A stretch of DNA of 64,000 bases from Ricinus communis (Eukaryota > Streptophyta > Magnoliopsida > Malpighiales > Euphorbiaceae), in the NCBI RefSeq assembly GCF_019578655.1, contig NC_063264.1, forward strand, positions 6,427,213-6,491,212, read 5' to 3'. This document shows, piece after piece, positions 49,450-60,973 of the stretch. The notes below the pieces were generated by a model. That model did not search any database. It was not told the DNA's origin and saw only the letters and a program-made list of their open reading frames with translations. Each line of letters begins with the position of its first letter. The first letter of the stretch is position 1. A program made the position numbers and the translations under genes.

Positions 49450-51797
49450 ATGGACCCCTCTCAACATCATGCTACTTCTCCACTCAATGATCAAGAAGAT
49501 GAATGGGGTATTTTTATTTTATCTCTCACTTTCTGTTTGTTTTCGGAGATAGAAGGGAAAAGTTTCCATCTCCTTAGGTTTTAAAGCTTTTCGGTTTTGC
49601 TGGAATTGATTATCTCGTCGAGTTTTTTATTATCTGAATTGGGTGTGTTGGGTTTTATGATTTGTGTTTAAATTGTGAATGTGGTGGTTAAAATTGCAAT
49701 TTGGTTGTCATTTCAGATTTTTAGTCATGTTCTTTTTTAGTTTCTACTTCTATTTTTATTCCCTTCTCTAAATTTATGAAATTTGTTAACTGTCGAATTT
49801 CATTTGAGTGGTTGTCCAGTTCTTTTTCAGATGCTCAGGATTTGAATTTGAAGAACTGGCAATATTGTTTTGTAGCTAAGATAAGCAATTTGTTTCTGTA
49901 AAAGACTCGTCCTTTTTTATCATGACTTGATACAAGGTTTTAACAATAGCAAAATATAAACAGTGACCTACAAACAATAAATTGAGCTTTGAGCATCTTG
50001 GATTTGTTTTTTTCGGCGAGCCCCTTTATTAATTAATAATTTGTCCTTCTATAAATTATTCATAATAAGGGGCAATTTGGGAAAATTAACAACTAATGGT
50101 TTGACTTCTGATAAATAGACAATTATATTGACGAATGGACTAGAGTAGTTAGCAAAAGAAGATTGGACTAAGAGAAGTTTTATTGGTTAATGGTTATTGA
50201 AGGCATTTATTTTATATGTAGGAAAAATAAGTTTGAACTAGGCAAGTTACACTGATGCAGAAAAGGCTTTTTTTTTTTTGGCTGGAGAAATTTCTTGCGA
50301 AATGCTAGACATAAAGCTTATGCAAGATACAATTATTATCTGCACAGTGTTGTAGAGGGAAATTCTATGATACAGATTTTTTATGCTAATTCATTACAAA
50401 ATCAAGTGTTGCATCCAGTGTATGGATGCAGCAAATATTGCACTGGCAATGATAGCACTTCATTATAGTTAGTGTGTTATTGATCACAATTTAAATGGAT
50501 AGTTATTATATGTTCTTTGCGGTGATCACCATTATTTAATTGCAAGATATGTCAATATGATGAATGGGTTTAGCATGATAGTTAATTCTCTTAAACAAGT
50601 TACATCATAGTGCACTTGTTTAAAGTTAGACTTTAGGATTTAGATGCCTACATGTGTGTTTCTTATTCTTCATATGAATGGATGCTTGAAGGCTGTGTTT
50701 GTCATATATTATGTAACTTTGTATCGTCTTGGCCTCCGTTCCATTTTTTCAATATCTTTCCTGCATATTTCATTTTTCCTTTTTGTCAAGCCCTTTTCCA
50801 GCTCCTATTCTAAGCATGCATCAGTTACAGGTAGCTGGATAAACAAACATGGTTTTGGACTTGGTTATTTTAGCAATTACAAATCCTTGAATGATAATGT
50901 ACATTTGCTAAATGGATGTGAAGTTAATTATTTAGTTGAGAATATTATACATTGTATCATGTCCAGGATTATTAGAGGCATTTGGTTTTTGGAAGGAGAC
51001 CAGCAAGTCCATAGCTTGGATAATTCCGCTTTAGCTTGTTTGACTTCTTGCGTTGTCATTTGAAATTGTACAGACCTGTTGGAAAGGCGGAAATGAATAT
51101 TGCATTTGTGTGTAGTTTGCTTTTAACTACGATACAATTTTAAGATACTTCGATGAGTTTTGTCATCTTTGGGATGGGGAGGTAGGCGTCTGTCAAATTC
51201 CATGGACATAATTTTGTGCATCTGCATCTTATAATTTGTGAAAGTTGTGAAGGTTTATACTCGCGATCTCTAAACTTGCATGTTTTATGCTAGACACTGA
51301 TGGATTTGTGATTCCAAGCTTGGGAATAGAAGACCCAAATCATACTGCAGCTGATGCTTCTGAAGTAGAAGCATCAAAACCTCCTTCTCCAAAGGTCAGC
51401 TACAATAACAACAGTCATTAGTTGCTCAAATTGCATCTTACTGATTTAGTCTTTATGTTTCTGGACATGAATATAATTGCTATAAACAATTTGTTTGGCT
51501 ATCCTGTTTCCGCAGATTAAAAAGGAAGAGAACATATACTTAGGACCTCACGGGGTTCCTCCGTCACAATCAAAGCAGCAAGATCTGAACCCTTCTGGTC
51601 GAAAACAGCGGTTTAAGCAGAAACTGAAGGAAGCAGATAGGAGAATAAGTGGAACAGGGAGGGAAAATAAGTTGGAGAATTTGCGAGAGCTAGTGGGTAG
51701 TGGAAGGGGAAATCCCAATATGGCAAAGGGTTCTCTTAGGGACTGGTTAGACCCACATTGCCATGAATCAGAGTTTGAGAAGTGGTCCTCTCAGTGA
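49450..51797 (+). CDS. small conserved hydrophilic plant protein
   Basis: Three exons, 49450-49507, 51294-51394 and 51516-51797, give 146 aa. The first exon is only 58 nt and ends inside a codon; its phase matches exon 2, and all junctions are GT-AG. The N-terminus is acidic (DQEDEWDTDGFVIPSLG). The middle has the sequence LGPHGVPPS. The C-terminal half is basic and helical (RKQRFKQKLKEADRR, then TGRENKLENLRELVG), and the end, KGSLRDWLDPHCHESEFE, looks strongly conserved. No membrane segment, signal peptide or known enzymatic motif. I recognise it only as a widespread plant protein of unknown function; the charge pattern would suit nucleic-acid or protein binding. The 1.8-kb first intron contains a spurious frame (50644-51063). 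Confidence 0.78.
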
Positions 51798-52708
51798 ATG
51801 GACTAGTAGTTGGTGCCTACTCTTAGTTCAAAATCACATAATATTTATTGAAGTCATGTATTATGACAATAATCGATCATCAAATGTACCATTTCTTGCT
51901 GCTAATGCCGAACTTATAAAGGTAATGGATCTTATTTCTCCGATCCTACTCAGAATCAGTTCACATGGCATCCGGTGACACAATATTTGTCTTGCTGGTG
52001 CTATTCCTGAATCCAAAATGCACCAACTACAGGGGTAAATCATGTTGCATTGAATACCAACTTCAAGAATTCAGTGTTTCATCTCAATGTAACCCTTATG
52101 CCTTTTTATCTAGACAAAGCATGACAATCCATGTTATGTTATCAAGCTGTTCTGCAGGTTTTCATATATTTTGTTCCCTTGTTAGGAGAGGGCTTACGTT
52201 AGAGATCTTAAACACGAGACACTTGACAAGAAGGCCAGTAATGCTTTACCAGCCTTGATGGCTATGTTATGCCTCTGAGAATTCTCATGCATTTAAATCA
52301 TCTTGAGATCTGCTTCCCCGTGTGACATAATGAAAAAGCCATAGCAGCCTAACTGGTGCTATGGTTCCCATCTTTGTTAGGCTAGGCTGTCCTAAACTCT
52401 AAGCATCAGATTGCCCAATGCTTGGGAATTTACCTTAATGGATGGTTTAGGCTTTAGGGTTGTGATGCTATGAGCCATGAAGTGGTTGAAGCCCTCCTCC
52501 ATACCAGTTATTCCCCCCTCCATACCCAACTGACCATCTATATGTAGTGGTTCAAGCCCAAATTTATTTTTTTAAAATACAAAAAAGAAAGGGAATTTTA
52601 AAAAATATCGTAAAATCAATATAAAAAAATCATTTTACCATATAATTTCTTTTTTTCAAATTTATGATGTGATAATTTTTTAGTTGTTTTTTGGTTATTT
52701 TTTCAGTT
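51798..52708. other. 3' UTR and intergenic DNA
   Basis: The first few hundred bases probably belong to the 3' UTR of the preceding gene. Open frames at 51763-51978 and 51965-52258 have no family resemblance. From about 52560 the DNA becomes A/T-rich up to the hAT-like element. Confidence 0.45.
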
Positions 52709-52716
52709 GTTTTGAG

Positions 52717-54156
52717 TAAGAGTGCAAACGAGCCGAATCGAGTCGAGCTTTTCAATATTTAGGTTCGGCTCGTAAAAATTTAACTGAGCCCAAGCTCAAT
52801 AACTTTTTATGTTTTATAGCTCGAGTTCGACTCATTATAATTTTGATATGTTTGAGCTTGGCTCATAATTAGCTTGATATAATATATACACAAGCTGAAC
52901 TCGAGCTCGACTCGTTATTAGCTCGTGTATTTATATAAACGAGTTAAGCTCGGGCTTAGCTCAATTTCAAACTCGTTAAGCAAGCTTGATTTACTAAATA
53001 TGTAGTTATAAATTTTATAATTATAAATAAATTATACACAAAAGTAAAATATACATATAAATTCAGAAACTAAAATAACTAAACTAAGTTCTTGATAAAA
53101 AAAGAAAGGGTTCAATAAGTTTCATAGAATTCTATCTCAAGCTCGTTTCAAATCCATTTATAATTCAATAAGGAAATGGGTGCAATAAGTCAAGGTAACT
53201 TCATATTAAGTATATTGTAAGAATATCTACTCATGTTAGTTTATAATAATTCTTACTCTAGTTAGTTAATAATAATTCTTATTCTAGTACCTTTCATTTA
53301 TTAACTCAACTGTAGTACTTTTTATGTTAATTTATGATAGTTCTTACTTTATCTATAAGCTTTACATTAAATATGTTGTAAAAATATTTAGTTATGTTTT
53401 GTTAATTTACAAATATAAAAATTATAGTTTGCAAATATCTTCAAGCATTTATATAATATATGCTTGTTTATTCAACGCTAAAACTACATAGTTTTATAGT
53501 AAAACAATATATATCTTTAAATATTTACATAATATATATTTGTTTATTTAACACTAAAACTACATAGTTTTATAGTAAACCAACATAGTTTATACAGATT
53601 TAAGTTAAGTATATCATACACAAAACTATATAGCTTTCATATATAGTATTTATTTTATTATTCTACTTAAATTAATTTATGAATAGAATAAATTGGTAGG
53701 ATATTAATAATTGAATACACGTAATCAAATGCTAACTTAATTAACAATGTTATTAAACTAGCAATTGCTTAAGTATATTAAATTTATTTAATTAGAGAAT
53801 TTATAATTAAAATATAATTTATTTGTATATATTGTTCCTTTAATATAATAAAAATTGAGGTCTTATGATTTATTTATTTATTCTATTTATTTATTCTTTT
53901 TCAATTAGAATGTATTTTTAATTATTTATTTATTTATTGACTAATGCACGAGTTAGTTCGCGAGCTTCGTAGACGAACCAGCTCGCGAGCTCAGACGAGT
54001 CGAGCATTACTAAGCTCGAGCTCGTCTCATCTAATAAACAAGCTCGAGAATGAAGTTCGAGCTCGGCTCGATTATCCTAACGAACGAATTTAATCGAGCT
54101 TTTATCGAACTGAGTTTGGAGTAGCTCGCGAGGGGCTCTGCTCATTTGCAGCTCTA
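52717..54156. mobile_element. non-autonomous hAT-like element
   Basis: A 1440-bp element. The left end begins TAAGAGTGCAAACGAGC, and the complement of the right end begins TAGAGCTGCAAATGAGC, imperfect terminal inverted repeats of hAT style (TAGRGNTGCAAA). They are flanked by GTTTTGAG (52709-52716) and ATTTTGAG (54157-54164), an 8-bp target duplication with one difference. Both subterminal regions (about 52735-52990 and 53940-54130) are dense in GAGCTCGAGC / GGCTCG words in opposite orientation. The core is AT-rich and without a transposase frame, so movement would need an enzyme supplied elsewhere. Confidence 0.75.
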
Positions 54157-54363
54157 ATTTTGAGATTGTTCTTCAGTTGTTTTTTGATTTTTTTACCCAA
54201 AAAACCAAAACTAGAATTTAAAAAATAAAATTTAAAAATCATATTTCTGTATCTTAACATAGTAAAAATGAAAAATAATATTGTAAACTGAAAAAAAAAT
54301 ATAATTATTTTTATATTTTTTCAAAAAGAAATCTAAACCACTAAATTTCCTCTCTCTGTTTTC

Positions 54364-54399
<36 letters not shown>

Positions 54400-55334
54400 T
54401 AATAACTTGTTGAATTATTTTAACTTGGATGCACCATCTTCTTAAGGTGCCACAACTAAGGAGGTTCTTAAGTTTATAACTTAATTAAAAGACTCTACCA
54501 TGGAGAAAAATACACCATGAATGAAACTTCTTTTTTATAGCATCCTCGGCTAAATTACGAAGTCCAGCTTTCATTTTGTCCATAGTTTAGGATTTGATTC
54601 TTCTTTTTTTTTTTTTTTGTCTCTTCCAAGAAATCACATTTGACCAATTGTTCAAGTATCTGTTCTTGTACTATAACCGAATTAAAACACCAATTTACAA
54701 TCTATTGATCCCAAAATTTCGCTGCTTTCATGTAAATTGATGGCGCATGCATATGAATCAATGGCCCATGATTTTGTTCAGAAAACATCAGTTGTGAATC
54801 AACGGCACCACTGCACCATCGCAAGACGTCGCACCACCATATCACACTGTTCTAGTTACTTATCCAGTTCTTTTAAACAAATGGGTTGTGTTTATATTGC
54901 TTTATATTCTGATGCGGATTTTTTATTTTAAATTTTCAAAGCGCATGCTGCCATGTTGTTTTTTTTTTGTTATGATAATTAACAAACATTGAGGATAGGG
55001 AGTTTATTGATATAAAAATTAAAACTCACAGAGTTTAATATTATAAATTAAAAGTTAAGGACTTTGATGTTATTAGGTTCAAAGTTGAGGAGCAGCAGAG
55101 ATAATTTAGCCATTATACATATGCTCGAATTAAATTTTAATATTTTTTTACTTTTTTTGTGTTAAGAGAAAATAATTAAGAGAAAATAATAGTACTAACA
55201 GTTATTTTTTTACAATTTTTTTATTTAAATTTAATATATACATCACAATAAATAAGAGATTGACATGTATTATAAATTTTTAATATTTTAATATAAAATA
55301 ATTGACATATATTTTAATATTTAAAATTAATTAT
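54157..55334. other. AT-rich spacer with TAA microsatellite
   Basis: It contains a (TAA)n tract at about 54364-54396 and otherwise A/T-rich DNA up to the LINE 5' break. The open frame at 54737-54931 is not recognised. Confidence 0.5.
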
Positions 55335-55808
55335 TTTCTGATGACGGCCTGAATGCGCCACCTGAAGTGCATTATTTGTCATCTAGAGTCATTGCAGAGG
55401 ATAATGATATGTTACTCGCATCCTTTAATGCATATGAGTTTAAAATGGCTATTTGCCATATGCATCCTAATAAAGCACCAGGACCATATGGCTTAAATTC
55501 CAACATTTTTTTAGTTCTTCTCGTCGAGTATTGGTATGGATGTTCTCTTTCAGTAATTCTTGCTTTGAGTTCTTATAGTTTTCTTGATGTCTTATCCCAA
55601 ACTATAATTATGTTGATTCCTAAAAAGGAGAATCATGTGACTATGAAAGATCTTAGATCTTAGACTAATATTGTTATGTAATATGATTTATAAGATTTTA
55701 GCTAAAGTCCTTGCTAATAGATTGAAGAGGATTATGTCGAAGATAATTTCTGAGGAGCAGTGAGCTTTTGTTCAGGACATGAGTATTACTAATAATGTGA
55801 TTTATGCT
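55335..55808 (+). pseudogene. LINE reverse transcriptase, N-terminal fragment
   Basis: The frame at about 55367-55663 reads through the LINE RT finger region with HPNKAPGPYGLN (KAPGPDG-type motif) and IIMLIPKKENH. It then continues with in-frame stops to the ITNNVI-like motif just before the copia insertion. Several stops make it non-functional. Confidence 0.75.
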
Positions 55809-55845
55809 TATTAGGTATAGCTCTTATACCAGTTTAAGGGACAGA
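55809..55845 (+). repeat. remnant of copia 5' LTR
   Basis: 37 bp matching the start of the 3' LTR (59700-59736) with 4 differences by my count, then an abrupt change into internal sequence GCCTGGTTGAG, the text that normally follows the tRNA primer-binding site. Most of the LTR and the primer site are therefore deleted. Confidence 0.7.
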
Positions 55846-55861
55846 GCCTGGTTGAGATGGT

Positions 55862-56620
55862 TATGTGAGGTGCAAAATTCGAAGTGGTTAAGTTTGATGG
55901 ACATGGTAACTTCGAATTGTGGCAAACAAGGGTAAAGGATCTGTTAGCGCAACAAGGGATTCTGAAGGCTTTGCGACCATAGAAACCAGAAACTATAGAA
56001 GATGAAGATTGGGAAGAACTGCAGCAGTGAGCAGCAGGAACCATATGGTTATGTCTGGTAGATGAGATTATGTATCACGTAATGAATCTAACATCTCCAG
56101 GAGAAATATGGAAGAAATTGGAAAGTCAGTTTATGTCCAAATCCTTAACGAATAAACTGTATCTGAAGCAAAGGCTGTATGGGTTGAAGATGTAGGAAGG
56201 TTCTGATTTGGAGCAGCACGTGAATGTCTACAATCAAATAATCACAGATTTAGCTCGACTTGATGTGAGCAGTAAGAATGAAGACAGAGCAATGATTCTG
56301 TTGTATTCACTGCCTTCCTCTTATGAACTTCTGGTGGCTACTCTTACATATGGGAAAGAAACAATCAAAGTTGAAGAGAATACTGTAGCCTTGTTGGCTC
56401 ACAACTAGCGGAAGAAGAATGCAGGGGAAAGCTCACATGGTGACAGTTTATATGTTAAGGGTAATCAGGATTGCAGAAAGAAGTTAGAGAAGGAGGGTTC
56501 TGGAAAACAAAATTCCAGATCAAAGTCTAAGGGCAAAAAGGCGATTCATTGCTACAAGTGCAAAGAGCCGGGACGTATAAAGAGAGATTGTCCAAAATTG
56601 AAAAAGAAGACTGATGAGAA
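55862..56620 (+). pseudogene. copia gag polyprotein, decayed
   Basis: Gag-like text begins with AKFEVVKFDGHGNFELW, the usual start of the copia capsid (UBN2-type) domain, and runs through several in-frame stops (one at about 55980). It ends at a zinc knuckle, CYKCKEPGRIKRDC, in which the usual His is Arg. Confidence 0.8.
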
Positions 56621-57926
56621 ACGTGATGAATCATCCAAGTTTGTGAATGTGGTGCAGAGTGAAAATTTAGATTGCAGTTATGGTGATATACTTTCAGTTT
56701 CAACGACTCAGTTCATGGATGCATGGATTCTTGATTCCAGATGCTCTTATCATATAACGCCTAACAGGGAGTGGTTCACATCATACAGGTCAGCTAATTC
56801 TGGTTTTGTTTATTTAGGTGATGATAGATGTTGCAATATTGTTGGTATTGGTGAAGTCAAAATTAAGATGTATGATGGTACTGTTAGAACATTACGTGAT
56901 GTTAGGCATATACCAGATTTGAAAAAGAATCTAATTTCCTTGGGCACTTTGCATAAGAATGGTTTTATTCCTAAAGCAGATGAAGATAAGGAAACCATTA
57001 GAGTTATTAAGGGTGCATTAACTGTGATGAAAGGAAAGATAACTGCAGGGAATATCTATAAACTATTAGGCAGGACAGTTGTAGGTGGAGTTCATTCTAT
57101 TGAGTCATATGATGATAATACAAAATTATGGCACATGCGTCTTGGTCATTTTAGTGAACATGGAATGACTGAATTGCATAAAAGAAATTTGTTGCATGGT
57201 GTTAAAAGCTGCAAGCTCAATTGTTGTAAGTTTTATGTTCTTGGAAAACACACTAAAGTTAGTTTCACGATTGGAAAGCACAAAACTGAAGGGATTCTTG
57301 ATTATGTGCATTCTGATGTGTGGGGCCCTACTAAGGAATTGTCATTGAGTGGATCTCTGTATTATATTACTTTTACTGACAATTTTTCTAGGAAAGTTTG
57401 GGTGTATTTCTTGAAACAGAAATCTGAAGTTTTTGCCAAATTCAAGCTTTGAAAAGCTGATGTGGAGAACCAAATTAGTAGAAAGATCAAGTATTTGAGG
57501 TCTAATAATGGCACTGAGTACACAAATTCTCAATTTCAAAAATTTTATGAGGAGCACGGGGTGTCTTGGCATTTTTCAGTGCGCAAGACACCACAACAGA
57601 ATGATGTTGCAGAAAGGATGAACATGTCCTTAACTGAAAGGGCAAGATGCTTGAGACTGAATGTAGGGCTTCCTAAAAGCTTATGGGCAAAGGCTGTGAG
57701 TATGGTGTGCTACCTTATCAATAGATCACCACGAGCATCATTGGGTGGCAAGGTAATGCAATTGACTTTGATCACTTACGGATTTTTGGTTTTCCTGCTT
57801 ATATGCATGTACCTGGTAATGAAAGATCAAAACTTGATCCAAAGTCCAAGAAGTGCATCTTCCTGGGCTATAAGAAAAGTGTCAAAGGATACAAGTTTTG
57901 GGATCCGAATGCAAAGAAAGTGGTGA
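56598..57926 (+). pseudogene. copia protease and integrase, decayed
   Basis: The frame at 56598-57452 holds the protease, where the active-site DSG reads DSR (WILDSRCSYHIT), then the integrase zinc region (WHMRLGH ... CKLNCC) and the first catalytic Asp in HSDVWGP. A stop at about 57450 interrupts it. The next frame, 57462-57926, carries the second catalytic region as LRSNNGTEY, with Asn instead of the catalytic Asp, followed by the SWHFSVRKTPQQNDVAER region. Confidence 0.82.
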
Positions 57927-59610
57927 TAAATAGAGATGCAGTCTTTGATGAACAGTTCATGTTGCAGCAACACCAAGATAAGGTGCCAAAAAATAGTTCC
58001 AGTTCAGATACATTGCAGATGGATTTAAAACAACATCTAGTAGTAGCTGAGAGAGTTGAAAGTACAGCTCCAACATCTGGTGGTTCTAATACAGTTGATC
58101 TGCAAAATTATAATCTAGCCAGAGATAGAGAGAGACGCACCAATGTAAAGCCTCCAAGCAGATTAGGTTTTGAAGACATGGTTTCTTTTGCACTTCTCAT
58201 TAGTAGTGATGATCCAGCTACCTTCCAAGGAGCTCTCATTAGCCATGAGAAAGAGAAATTGATGGGTGCAATGGTTGAGGAGATGGAGTCTTTACAGAAA
58301 AATCATACATGGGAGCTAGTTTGGCTTCCTGAGGGAAAGAAGGCTATTGGGTGCAAGTGGGTGCACAAACGGAAATCAGCAGTATCAGAAAAAGAAGGAG
58401 AAAAGTTTAAGGCTCGATTGGTAGCAAAGGATTTTTCACAGCAGAAGGGGATAGATTATGATGAAATTTTTCTCCTGTAGTTAGGCATACTTCAATCAGG
58501 GCAGTACTTGCATTAATAGCTAGTTGGGATTTGCATTTAGAGCAGATGGATGTTAAAACTGCTTTTTTGCATGGTGATCTAGAGGAGTATATTTACATGC
58601 AGTAGCCAGAAGGGTTCACTCAACCTGGACATGAGCATTTAGTTTGCAGGTTACAGAAATCGTTGTATGGGTTGAAACAGTCTCTAAAACAATAGTACAA
58701 GCGGTTCGACTCCTACATGATTCAGATTGGCTACAGACGATGTGCTACAAAGAAAATTCTTGGAATAGAGATTCACAGAGATAGAGGCTTAAGGAAACTG
58801 TGGTTATCTCAGCAAGGCTAAAGTGTTAGACAGGTTAGAGATAAGCAAAGTAAAGCTAGTGAGCACTCCATTGGCAAATCATTTTAAGCTTTCTTCATAA
58901 CAGTGTCCTAAGAGAGATAGGGAAATTGAAAACATGGCAAAGGTACCATATGCCAATGCAATTGGCTGCTTGATGTATGCAATGGTATGTACTTGCCCTG
59001 ACTTAGCTCATGTTGTTAATCAAGTTTGTAAATACATGTCTAAACCAGGTAGGCGCATTGGGAAGCAGTCAAGTGGATTTTTAGGTATCTGAAGGGTACT
59101 ATAGAGCATGAAATTGTTTTCATTAGTCAGCAGGATGATCCTTTAGTTGTAGGGTTTGTGGATTCAGACTATGCTGGTGATTTGGATGATATAAGGTCTA
59201 CAACTAGGTATGTTTTTACTCTTGGTGGAGAGCCTATATGTTGAAAATCAACAGTTCAGTCCATTGTGACATTATCTACAACTGAAGCTAAGTACATGGC
59301 AGTAGCTGAAGCTGCTAAAGAAGCTTTATGGCTTACTGGGCTAGTAAAGGAACTGGATGTTCAGCAAGGTGGAGTTCAGTTGCATTATGATAGTCAAAGT
59401 GCTATTCATTTGGCTATGTACCAAGTGTACCATGCTAGAACTAAGCATATTAAGGTGAGGTATCACAAGATTAGAGAGTTGATTACATATGGTGAGATAC
59501 TGTTATAGAAGGTTCATACTAGTGAGAATGCAGCTAATATGTTGACTAAGCCGGTTGCTACCAACAAGTTCATGCATTGCTTGGACTTGTTGAATGTTTA
59601 TAGTTGCTAG
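57803..59610 (+). pseudogene. copia reverse transcriptase and RNase H, deleted
   Basis: RT begins with EEMESLQKNHTWELV and GCKWVHKRK, then breaks at 58480. It continues in another frame (ALIASWDLHLEQMDVKTAFL) with stops. After the QIGYRR text near 58735, the sequence jumps directly to KKILGIEIHRDRG, so the segment that contains the YVDD catalytic motif is missing. RNase H follows (about 59266-59508, STTEAKYMAVAEA and RTKHIKVRYH). Confidence 0.82.
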
Positions 59611-59686
59611 ACAAGCATGGTAGCTTAACCCACTTTGGTGTGTGAGAAACTCCATAGTCTCATCTCTTTAGGGGCTTAATATTCGC

Positions 59687-59699
59687 CAAGGTGGAGATT
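59687..59699 (+). other. copia polypurine tract
   Basis: CCAAGGTGGAGAT lies immediately before the 3' LTR, the usual plus-strand primer site of copia elements. Confidence 0.7.
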
Positions 59700-60077
59700 T
59701 GTTAGGTATGGCTCATATACTAGTTTAAGGGACAGATACGGGAGCGGAGCGACACTCCCACGGATACGGCCTAAATGGGTTGGGGGAGTTTCGTAGTTAG
59801 TCTGCAGGCTACAGTCTAAGTGGGTTTGGAGTGCGGGGGCAACGCCCGCGGTACGGTGTAGAGTATCTTTGTAATTGTACTAAGGGTTATATATATATAT
59901 ATATATATGTTATATTTATAATCTAGTTTTTTGGATTATTATCTAATAATAATAGATACAGCCCCTCATCGCTCCCGAGGACATAAGCACAGCGCTAAAC
60001 CTTGTTAAATTTTTGTGTTCTTATTTTTGTTGCTTGTTTATTTATATTCCCATGATTATTAGCCTTATTTGTCAACG
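59700..60077 (+). repeat. copia 3' LTR
   Basis: It begins TGTTAGG directly after the polypurine tract. A GCGGGGGCAACGCCCGC hairpin lies at about 59836-59852, and an AT microsatellite near 59890. The end is placed at CAACG, before the GTGCT flank; the expected terminal CA would have mutated to CG, so the last bases are uncertain. Confidence 0.75.
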
Positions 60078-60082
60078 GTGCT

Positions 60083-60970
60083 TTTGAATCTATTCACTGC
60101 ATGAGAAGGAATACAAGAGGGAAAATGGGTGATATAGCTTTGAAAATTAACATTAGTAAAGCTTATGATCGGATTAAATGGTCTTACTTGAGAGCTGTCT
60201 TGTTACATATGGATTTTCATAATAGATGGGTATAGTGGGTGATGCTCTGTGTGCCCTCTGTTCGGTACAATGTGTCTGTTACTGGCATGGAAGTAGGGCC
60301 GATATCTCCTACTAGGGAGTTGCATCAGGGAGATTCTCTTTCGCTCTATCTTTTCATTTTGTATGCAGAGGGGTTGTCAAGCTTGATAAAAAATATCGAA
60401 GCTGAAGGTGCTATTCATGGGGTGAGAGTTAGTAAAGGAGCTCTAAGTATTTCTCATCTATTTTTTGCGGATGATAGCTTTTTCTTTTCTAGAGCTACTT
60501 CTAATGAGTGCAGGGAAATTAAGGATATATTGGCTAGGTTTGGGATTCTCTTTAGCTTGAATGTTGATTAGAATTTGCAGGGCATAATTAAAGTGGAGTT
60601 AGGTACGGATAGTCCGTTGAATACGTGAAGGTAGCTTCCCTTCTTTTATTGGAAGAAAGAATAAACGTGTCTTTAGTTATTTGAGAGCTCATATGTGGCA
60701 GCATTTTTTTTGGTGGCATAACAACCTTCTGTCTCAGGTGGGTAAAGAGATTCTCTTAAAAGCTGTAGCTCAAGCAATACCATCTTATTGCATGAGTACT
60801 TTTTTATTACCCGTGTCACTTTGTGATGAGCTTCAACATATTATGAATTCTTTATGGTGGGTATCGAAGCCGAATGGCGATAAGAAAATCCATTGGGCAC
60901 CCTGGGATCGTTTGTATTTCAGAGAAGATTTTAGAGGCCTTAATTTTCAACATTTCACTCTTTTGATATA
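60083..60970 (+). pseudogene. LINE reverse transcriptase, C-terminal part
   Basis: It resumes exactly where the left fragment stops. ALKINISKAYDRIKW, LHQGDSLS and the catalytic FFADDS are readable across 60100-60570. Stops near 60237 and 60570 break the frame. LPSFIGRK-like and LLSQVGKEILLKAVAQAIPS text follows to 60970. Confidence 0.8.
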
Positions 60971-60973
60971 GCT

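Larger units (their letters stand above)
55809..60077 (+). mobile_element. defective Ty1/copia LTR retrotransposon
   Basis: Inserted within the LINE RT gene. The order gag, protease, integrase, reverse transcriptase, RNase H is the copia order. Flanks ATGCT (55804-55808) and GTGCT (60078-60082) fit a 5-bp target duplication with one change. The 3' LTR is complete; only the first 37 bp of the 5' LTR remain. Multiple stops and frameshifts, and an internal deletion in RT, show that it is dead. Confidence 0.85.

Noticed and set aside
50644..51063. 139-codon frame
   Set aside because: Located within the long first intron of the small conserved gene, with no domain.
54737..54931. 64-codon frame with His/Arg-rich segment
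   Set aside because: No family match; flanked by transposon-rich DNA.
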